Assembly: GCF_016653465.1 (NCBI RefSeq)
Contig: NZ_NHSQ01000159.1
Span: 17,498 to 81,497, forward strand
Length of the DNA: 64,000 nt
From: Thiocystis minor
GTDB lineage: Bacteria > Pseudomonadota > Gammaproteobacteria > Chromatiales > Chromatiaceae
Direction: 5' to 3'
In this document: in pieces, positions 58,348-64,000 of the stretch
Layout: every line of letters starts with the position of its first letter
Numbering within the stretch: the stretch's first letter is position 1
Program-made: the position numbers and the translations under genes
The notes under the pieces: model-generated
What the model was told of the DNA's origin: nothing
Databases searched by the model: none
Seen by the model: the letters and a program-made list of their open reading frames with translations, nothing else

Positions 58348-59084
58348 TCTTGTTTCGTTCATTTCTCTATCAACTGTTTTTCATTGGCTCAAGCATCCTC
58401 TTTTCAAGTGCGATTCTTCTGATTGGCTGGACGAAACCGGCGTCAGCGGTTTCTCGACTCGGCAGGGCATGGGCGCGCGCGAATCTCGTCGCCCTGCGTG
58501 TGATCTGCCGTCTCGAGTATCGACTGCATGATTTCGAGAGATTGCCTTGCGAACCAGCGATCGTCCTCTGCAAACACCAGTCAGCGTGGGAGACCATTGC
58601 ATTACGCGCTCTTTTGCCACTGGAGCAAACCTGGGTGTTGAAACAGGAGTTGATGCACATACCTTTTTTCGGATGGGCCTTGAGTTATCTGCAGCCCATT
58701 GCCATTGACCGCTCAGCGGGGCGGCGCGCGGTGACCAAGGTGATTCGCGAAGGAGAAAGGCTGTTGGGGGAGGGGCGCTGGGTGATCGTGTTCCCTGAGG
58801 GGACGCGTGTTGCGCCTGGAACTCGTCGCCCTTATGCGATTGGCGGTGCCCTGCTTGCCGAGCGTACTCGCTGTCCTGTGCTTCCGATCGCTCACAATGC
58901 GGGATGTTTCTGGGGACGCCGAAGTTTGATCAAGCGACCCGGAACGATTGATCTTGTCATCGGTCCCCTGCTGTCGGTGCAGGGTATGAAGGCCGCCGAG
59001 ATCAACGCCATCGCGGAACGATGGATTGAGTCAACGGTAGAAAAGCTGCCAAACCCGAATGACGTTCAAGAGTCTCTGCTGTAG
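58344..59084 (+). CDS. plsC: 1-acyl-sn-glycerol-3-phosphate acyltransferase
   Basis: Adds the second acyl chain to make phosphatidic acid. The 246 residues begin with a membrane segment (about 10-30). The acceptor motif KHQSAWETI has His followed four residues later by Glu instead of the common Asp (H-x4-E). FPEGTRVAPGTRRPYAIGGA is the EGTR motif, and PVLPIAHNAG follows. It overlaps gmhB by 4 nt. The order glyQ-glyS-gmhB-plsC matches the region next to dnaA in Pseudomonas. Confidence 0.93.
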   Translation: MILFRSFLYQLFFIGSSILFSSAILLIGWTKPASAVSRLGRAWARANLVALRVICRLEYRLHDFERLPCEPAIVLCKHQSAWETIALRALLPLEQTWVLKQELMHIPFFGWALSYLQPIAIDRSAGRRAVTKVIREGERLLGEGRWVIVFPEGTRVAPGTRRPYAIGGALLAERTRCPVLPIAHNAGCFWGRRSLIKRPGTIDLVIGPLLSVQGMKAAEINAIAERWIESTVEKLPNPNDVQESLL

Positions 59085-59262
59085 AGCGGGAAGAGATGGC
59101 TCTTCTCGTCATGGCTATCGTGACACGGCCTTGCCGCGTTGAACGATCAGATCCTTCACTGGCAGATCAAACGATCAGTCGCACACAGGTGATTTATTTC
59201 GTTCCATGGCGTGGGCGATCATCACCGCAGTTATCGATTCGTCCGCTCATTGCAGGTACACG

Positions 59263-60216
59263 ATGAATCATTATGATGTTTTCAATGGTGACGCCGATGG
59301 TCTGTGCGCCTTGCAACAATTGCGGTTATCCGAACCCATCGATAGCATTCTGGTGACCGGACCGAAACGCGAGATCAATCTTCTGGATCGGGTACCCAGT
59401 GGCGCGGCCAAGAGCGTGACTGTGCTCGATATTTCGATGGATAAAAACCGTGCCGCCTTGGATCGATTACTGGCCGAGGGCGTTTCCATACGCTATTTTG
59501 ACCATCATTTTCCTGGCGAGATCCGCTCTCATCCCGCGCTCGATCTTCATGTGGAAACATTGCCGGATAAGGGAACGAGTCTCCTGGTAGACGAGTACCT
59601 GGACGGTGAGCAGCGCGCTTGGGCCGTGGTCGGAACCTTTGGTGACAACTTCGACGCGTCGGCCCGACGGGCGGCGGCACCCCTGGAACTGTCCGAGTCC
59701 AACCTCGGCTTGCTGCGGGATCTCGGGATCTACCTGAATTACAACGGTTACGGAGAGACGGTCGAGGATCTGCATTTTTTTCCCGCAGACCTGTTTCGGC
59801 GCTTGCAGCCCTATGCGGATCCTCTCGCCTTTATTGCGGAAGACGCGACGTTCGTTGCATTGCGTGACGGTTACGAGAATGACATGGCGCGCGCGCGCGC
59901 CATCCTTCCGGAGTTTCAGGACGGCGGCCATCGACTGTTCGTTCTGCCCGCCGAGCCTTGGGCGCGTCGCGCTAGCGGCGTGTTCGCGAACGAATTGGCT
60001 CAGCAGGCGCCCGAGCAGGCGCACGCTATCCTGACTCGACTGTCCGGCGAAGGCTATCTGGTGAGCGTGCGGGCACCACTGACGCGACCGGACGGGGCGG
60101 ACGTACTCTGCCGAAGCTTTTCAACCGGGGGCGGGCGCAAAGCGGCCGCTGGTATCAATGCGCTTCCGGGCGAAGACTTCGGCCGGTTTCTCGACGCCTT
60201 TCGGGAGGCGTTTTAA
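59263..60216 (+). CDS. DHH/DHHA1-family phosphoesterase
   Basis: A 317-residue protein from MNHYDVFNGDADGLCALQQL; an upstream ATG at 59206 would add 19 residues with no family match. Motif I is NGDADG, motif II VLDISMDKN and motif III YFDHHFPG (DHH). The DHHA1 nucleotide-binding motif GGGRKAAAGI is at the C-terminus. This places it with manganese-dependent phosphoesterases such as nanoRNases or related nucleases; the substrate is not predictable. It stands alone, 178 nt after plsC. Confidence 0.85.
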   Translation: MNHYDVFNGDADGLCALQQLRLSEPIDSILVTGPKREINLLDRVPSGAAKSVTVLDISMDKNRAALDRLLAEGVSIRYFDHHFPGEIRSHPALDLHVETLPDKGTSLLVDEYLDGEQRAWAVVGTFGDNFDASARRAAAPLELSESNLGLLRDLGIYLNYNGYGETVEDLHFFPADLFRRLQPYADPLAFIAEDATFVALRDGYENDMARARAILPEFQDGGHRLFVLPAEPWARRASGVFANELAQQAPEQAHAILTRLSGEGYLVSVRAPLTRPDGADVLCRSFSTGGGRKAAAGINALPGEDFGRFLDAFREAF

Positions 60217-60305
60217 CCCGCATTGACAGGAAATAGTTCATGGCGTGCCGGGGGAGGGCGCTCCGAAGACTCCCTGAATGAGCGGCAAGCGTTGCCTCAA
60301 CTCGC

Positions 60306-60860
60306 CTAATCGATCACTTCGATCGGATCCCCGAGCTGCATCTGCTCGAACAGGAAGCGCGCATCCTTTTCGCCCAGACGCACGCAGCCATGCGAGTCGG
60401 GATAACCGGGCAACCAGCCCTCATGCAGGAAGTAAGGTCCGTGGAACTGAATGGCATACGGCATCCATGCCTGCATTCCGAGTTGGTTGGTGTAGCGGGA
60501 GGAAACCTTGTACTTCTCCTTTCCGAGGACCGCAAATTTTCCCGTTGGCGTCGGATAGCCGGTGGTGCCAGATGAAATAGGGCCGGTTTTGAACGTTTTG
60601 CCATTGACCGAATAGATGAACTGCTGAGTGTCGAGTTTGATCGTCAACACACGGGGAGGCTTTTCGTCTTGACCTGCCGCTTCAGGTTGCGTTGCTGGAA
60701 TGTCCGCGCGCGATGGCTCCGGAGGAGGCTCGAATCCCTGACTGACTTCGCCGAGCGTCGTTCCGGTGCTCTCTGGTGCGGGCCGCGAAGGCACTTGCGC
60801 GCAACCGACCAGGAATGCGAGGGCAAGCAGGGGAATCCAAGTATGCAAGCTTGAGGGCAT
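60306..60860 (-). CDS. L,D-transpeptidase lipoprotein (YkuD domain)
   Basis: Peptidoglycan cross-linking or lipoprotein-attaching enzyme. The signal peptide ends in a lipobox with Cys20 (LVGC), so it is anchored by lipid. After a Pro-rich linker (21-68) the YkuD domain runs from VLTIKLDTQQFIYSVNGKTF to the end. His140 and the catalytic SHGCVRLG, with His157 and Cys159, are present. The order of motifs fits the short, single-domain type. It is convergent with the DHH gene. Confidence 0.92.
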   Translation of the reverse strand: MPSSLHTWIPLLALAFLVGCAQVPSRPAPESTGTTLGEVSQGFEPPPEPSRADIPATQPEAAGQDEKPPRVLTIKLDTQQFIYSVNGKTFKTGPISSGTTGYPTPTGKFAVLGKEKYKVSSRYTNQLGMQAWMPYAIQFHGPYFLHEGWLPGYPDSHGCVRLGEKDARFLFEQMQLGDPIEVID

Positions 60861-61042
60861 CGTTTTCTCGCCTCATCGATGGGTCGACCGCGCTAGCTTT
60901 GATCATCGTTCCGGCCCTGCGCGGCGTCTCGGATCAACCTTTGCGTTTCCAATTGCCGGATTTAGGATCAACGATCTCTCCCAGAGACCCCGATACCGGA
61001 CAAATGCAGCGGGTTGCTGACATCGAGGCGCAGCGATCCTCT

Positions 61043-62353
61043 TCAGCGATCAGGCTCTCCACGCGATTTCAGCCCCATGGCCGGTTTGTTCGGGGTCACC
61101 AGAATCCGCCCCATGCCGGGCGCCAGATCGAACTCGAAGGGCGTTGGCAGATACGTCATCGGCCATTCGGGCGAGACATCCAGTAGTGGAACCGGCGCGC
61201 TCAAGTAGCGATACAGATCGTCGACATGGAGAGCCTGACGATTCCAGGGATCCTTGTTGATGACAAGCAGCGCCTCGCCTTCACCCTTCGGCACGCGCTT
61301 GTGCAGCAACAGAATCGCGTCATTGGAGGTCTCCAGACGCTTGATAGGGCCCTCGCTCTGAAAAACCGGATAGTCATCCTTGATGCGATTGATGTGAGCG
61401 ATGAAATGGGTCAGATCGACGTTCGGCGACTCCCATTGTTCCGGGCGGGTGTTCACGACATCGAGACGGCTGCGAAAACCGTATTCGAAGCCGATCGGGA
61501 TCATGACACCGGCGGAAAAGAGCGCGGAGAACAGATAGCGCTGCTTCATCGCGTGCGGATTGTCGCAGGATTCGCTGAACAGCCGTTCGGTGTCGTGGCT
61601 CTCGGGAAAGCTGATCGAGGGGACGACCTCACGGGTCAGATTGTATTGATCGAGCAGCCAGGCGCCGTTGAAGTCCCACCATTTGGAACTGTTGAAGATG
61701 GCGTCGAACCCGGCGGAGGCCGTCGCTTTGGTCTGCTCCGGCGAACAGCCCAGGGTTTCGGCGACGAAGACCGTCTCCGGGTGCTCTCGCCGGACGCGGG
61801 TAATCAGTTGTTTCCAGACCTCGTTGGGGAGCTGATACGCGGCATCGCAGCGGAAGCCCCGGAACCCGAGACTGACTAGATGCAGCACCAGCTTGACACA
61901 GTAATCCAGCAGCTTGGCGCGCTCCGGCCCATGCTCATGATCGAACTGAGCCAGGTCATACCAGACCACCTTGGTTCCATCCGCCTCGACACAGAAGGGG
62001 TTGGCGATCTTTTTCCCCTCGTGCAGAAACCACTCGGGATGTTCCTTGAGCAGGCTTGAGTCGACCGCGCAATGGTTGATGACCAGATCGATCATCATCG
62101 ACAGCCCATGGCGCTCGGCCTTCGCGACCATGGCGAGTACCTGCTCCTTGGGCGAGACCGGCGCGTTCGGGTTGAGGAAGTCTTTGTTGATCGCGAAATA
62201 ATCGGCGATGGAATAGAGACTGCCCGAGCGGCCGGTTTTCTGGATCGGGTTGACGAACACCCAGTCGAAGCCCATCGCCGCAGCGCGCTCCAGATGCGGC
62301 CCCCAATCCTCGAAATGGCCGGCAAGCCGCGGAAACAGATTGTAGATCTTCAT
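61043..62353 (-). CDS. Alpha-amylase-family (GH13) enzyme
   Basis: A 436-residue cytoplasmic (beta/alpha)8 enzyme starting MKIYNLFPRLAGHFEDWG, with no signal peptide. Region I is DLVINH (89-94). Region II is GFRGFRCDAAYQLP with nucleophile Asp170, region III VFVAETLG with acid/base Glu199, and region IV SFPESHDTERL with His253-Asp254. The opening FVNPIQKTGRSGSLYSI is close to the maltosyltransferase (GlgE-like) and related GH13 groups. It lacks the extra N-terminal domains of GlgE. Its neighbour glgA points to storage-glucan metabolism. Exact specificity is uncertain. Confidence 0.85.
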   Translation of the reverse strand: MKIYNLFPRLAGHFEDWGPHLERAAAMGFDWVFVNPIQKTGRSGSLYSIADYFAINKDFLNPNAPVSPKEQVLAMVAKAERHGLSMMIDLVINHCAVDSSLLKEHPEWFLHEGKKIANPFCVEADGTKVVWYDLAQFDHEHGPERAKLLDYCVKLVLHLVSLGFRGFRCDAAYQLPNEVWKQLITRVRREHPETVFVAETLGCSPEQTKATASAGFDAIFNSSKWWDFNGAWLLDQYNLTREVVPSISFPESHDTERLFSESCDNPHAMKQRYLFSALFSAGVMIPIGFEYGFRSRLDVVNTRPEQWESPNVDLTHFIAHINRIKDDYPVFQSEGPIKRLETSNDAILLLHKRVPKGEGEALLVINKDPWNRQALHVDDLYRYLSAPVPLLDVSPEWPMTYLPTPFEFDLAPGMGRILVTPNKPAMGLKSRGEPDR

Positions 62354-62450
62354 GAAACAGTCAAGTCCTTGCCGCGATCGGCGGCGGCATGCCGGGGTCA
62401 AACACGAGCACTTGTCACGAACGTCCAGCCGGCTCGCGCGAAACCCCGAT

Positions 62451-62483
62451 AAAAAAACAAAAATTCCGTACCCGGAATTTTTT
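62451..62483 (-). terminator. Rho-independent terminator after glgA
   Basis: A perfect 10-bp stem (AAAAATTCCG, CGGAATTTTT) around a 4-nt loop. On the minus strand it is followed by GTTTTTTT, directly downstream of the glgA stop. It separates glgA from the GH13 gene, which starts about 100 nt further on. Confidence 0.9.
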
Positions 62484-64000
62484 CAGGCATCGCGGATGTA
62501 ATCGTAGATGTTTAGATAATCCTGGCCGGGAACGTTCCAGGAGTAATCCGAGCGCATGGCGTTCTTCATTAACTCGCGGAAATGATCCGGGTGGTTGCGA
62601 TAGCAGGCGATGGCACGCCCGAGCGCGGATTCGAGTCCGGCGTTGTCGTAATCCTGGAAGACATAGCCATTGCGCGCATGCAGCGGCCGATCCGAGAAGT
62701 CCTTGTCGAACACCGTATCCGCCAGCCCGCCGATCGCGCGTACCACCGGAATGGTGCCGTAGCGCAGCGAGATGAGCTGAGTCAGTCCGCAGGGCTCGAA
62801 GCGGCTCGGTACCAGCATCATGTCGGCACCGGCATAGATCAGGTGCGACAGATCCTCGTCGAAGCCGATCTCCAGATGACAGTCCGGGCTCTCGTTGAGC
62901 ATCTGCTTCAAGCCCCAGAAATCGCCATTGATCCGGTCGTCCGGGCTGGAGCCGAGCAGCACGAACTGGGCGCCGCGCTCCAGGGTGTAGAAGATGGCGT
63001 GACGCACCAGATCCAGACCTTTTTGCGGATCCAGACGGCCGATGAAGGCGACGATCGGCTTGTCGTTGTCGGCGAGCATCAGGCGATGACGCAGCGCACG
63101 CTTGTTGTCGTATTTGCCGTCGACCGAATCGACTCCGTAATGGACCGGGATATGGCGGTCGATCTCGGGGTTCCAGATATCGTAATCGATGCCGTTGACC
63201 ACCCCGCCATACTTGATGTGATGGGTGTGCAGGGTCGGTTCCAGGCCGAAGCCCTGACCCTGATCCTTGGTCTCAAAGGCGTAGCGCGGCGAGACGGTGG
63301 TCACGAAATTGGCGTAGACGATGCCGCCTTTGAGCAGGTTCAGCGCTTTGGGGTGACGGTTGTCGGCCATTCGGGTCGGATCGAAAAAGCGCTCGGGCCG
63401 ATGCAGTCCGGTGGCGTGCAGCAGTTCGACGCCGGTCACGCCCTGATGGGCGAAGTTATGAATAGTCAGACAGACGCGCGGATGCGTCATCCCGAGCGAC
63501 TGGTAGAATTCGTAGAGAAACACCGGCACCAGCGCGGTCTGCCAGTCGTGACAGTGGATGATGTCCGGGTGCTTGCCCGATTTCCAGAGGAACTCCATCG
63601 CGGCGCGCGAGAAGAAGGCATAGCGCAGTACGTCATCCTTAAAGCCGTAGATGCTGCCTCGGTTGAAAAAATTGTCCGGCGAGTGCGGCTCGATGAAGAA
63701 GCACTTGCGGTCATGCACGAAGCCGAAGAAGACCGTGCAATGGATGGCGCCGTCGTACCAGGGCACCCAGAGATCCTTGTAGACCTCCTGGAGTTCAAAG
63801 ATCTGGTCATAGCGCATCGAGGCATACTTGGGCAGGATGATCTCGACATGATTACCGCGAATCGCCAGCTCGCGGCTAAGACCGAAGACCACGTCGGCGA
63901 GACCGCCGACCTTCGCCACCGCCGCCAGTTCGGGCGTGATTTGAACCACATAAAGGCTGGGGCGGCTGGGTGCCCTGGTACGACGGCGCCATCCATTGCA
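62483..64000 (-). CDS. glgA: Glycogen synthase, 5' end at or beyond the window edge
   Basis: ADP-glucose-dependent GT5 enzyme. The family N-terminus VQITPELAAVAKVGGLADVVFGL includes the substrate-binding KVGGL motif. HCHDWQTALVPVFLYE, FIGRLDPQKGLDL and MLVPSRFEPCGLTQLISLRYG are the GT-B core and catalytic segments. A GTG at 63949 could start the protein, but the frame is open to 64000 and the preceding PSRPSLYV resembles the family opening, so the true start may lie outside. The variant with extended CTVFFGFVHDRKCFFIEPHS is characteristic of one proteobacterial/cyanobacterial GlgA branch. Confidence 0.93.
   Translation of the reverse strand, partial: CNGWRRRTRAPSRPSLYVVQITPELAAVAKVGGLADVVFGLSRELAIRGNHVEIILPKYASMRYDQIFELQEVYKDLWVPWYDGAIHCTVFFGFVHDRKCFFIEPHSPDNFFNRGSIYGFKDDVLRYAFFSRAAMEFLWKSGKHPDIIHCHDWQTALVPVFLYEFYQSLGMTHPRVCLTIHNFAHQGVTGVELLHATGLHRPERFFDPTRMADNRHPKALNLLKGGIVYANFVTTVSPRYAFETKDQGQGFGLEPTLHTHHIKYGGVVNGIDYDIWNPEIDRHIPVHYGVDSVDGKYDNKRALRHRLMLADNDKPIVAFIGRLDPQKGLDLVRHAIFYTLERGAQFVLLGSSPDDRINGDFWGLKQMLNESPDCHLEIGFDEDLSHLIYAGADMMLVPSRFEPCGLTQLISLRYGTIPVVRAIGGLADTVFDKDFSDRPLHARNGYVFQDYDNAGLESALGRAIACYRNHPDHFRELMKNAMRSDYSWNVPGQDYLNIYDYIRDA

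Noticed and set aside
58573..58605. plsC motif H-x4-E as a damaged active site
   Set aside because: KHQSAWET-type motifs with Glu are usual in this branch of gammaproteobacterial acyltransferases, so it is not evidence of inactivation.

Overview
The window is a chromosomal core segment of a moderately GC-rich gammaproteobacterium. Gene order resembles the pseudomonad chromosome near its origin: hemE, pilMNOPQ-aroKB-gltBD, glnA-ntrBC-trmL-secB-rhodanese-envC-ctpA, and glyQS-gmhB-plsC. The type II secretion genes, type I glutamine synthetase, proteobacterial NtrBC and a persulfide-type ArsR regulator beside a rhodanese fit a sulfur-metabolising member of Chromatiales (for example Chromatiaceae). 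That placement is inference; no photosynthesis or dsr/sox gene is present. No rRNA, tRNA, CRISPR array, prophage or intact IS element was seen.

Layout. (1) 1-1833: 3' part of a FetB-type ABC permease, and hemE on the minus strand. (2) 1834-2774: an AT-rich gap with six DnaA boxes in two direct repeats of identical geometry, a strong candidate replication origin. (3) 2775-25515: a nearly all plus-strand run of uvrD, an S1-domain protein gene, hemW, rpmE, mdh, gltA, pilMNOPQ, aroK, aroB, gltB and gltD, interrupted only by a small degenerate nucleotidyltransferase-like gene. (4) 25516-28214: a gltBD terminator, a 44-codon DUF29 remnant and two tandem pilU-like ATPase genes. (5) 28211-39122, minus strand: a type II secretion operon, gspE-F-G-H-I-J-K-L-M-C-D, preceded by a membrane glycosyltransferase (39318-40439) and a truncated wbpM/capD-like gene. 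(6) 40534-43949, minus strand: a DJ-1 protein, CtpA and an EnvC-like factor. (7) 44037-46624, plus strand: an operator-like palindrome, an ArsR regulator with two Cys at persulfide-sensor spacing, a membrane rhodanese, secB and gpsA. (8) 46671-53143: trmL, two unknown small genes and the nitrogen cluster glnA / DUF4124 / ntrB / ntrC, with a sigma-54 promoter in front of glnA. (9) 53427-54580: a CDF transporter gene broken by an in-frame TAG and a 1-nt deletion. (10) 54762-60860: glyQ, glyS, gmhB, plsC, a DHH phosphoesterase and an L,D-transpeptidase. (11) 61043-64000, minus strand: a GH13 enzyme and glycogen synthase glgA, cut by the window edge.

The genes form several working units. NtrBC with sigma-54 promoters can couple nitrogen status to glnA, and possibly to gltBD through a second sigma-54-like site. 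PilMNOPQ with two PilU-like ATPases and a full Gsp set cover type IV pili and type II secretion; no prepilin peptidase, pilB or pilT proper is present. The most unusual observations are the duplicated DnaA-box array, the ArsR/rhodanese pair with its palindrome, and three decayed genes (DUF29, wbpM-like, CDF).
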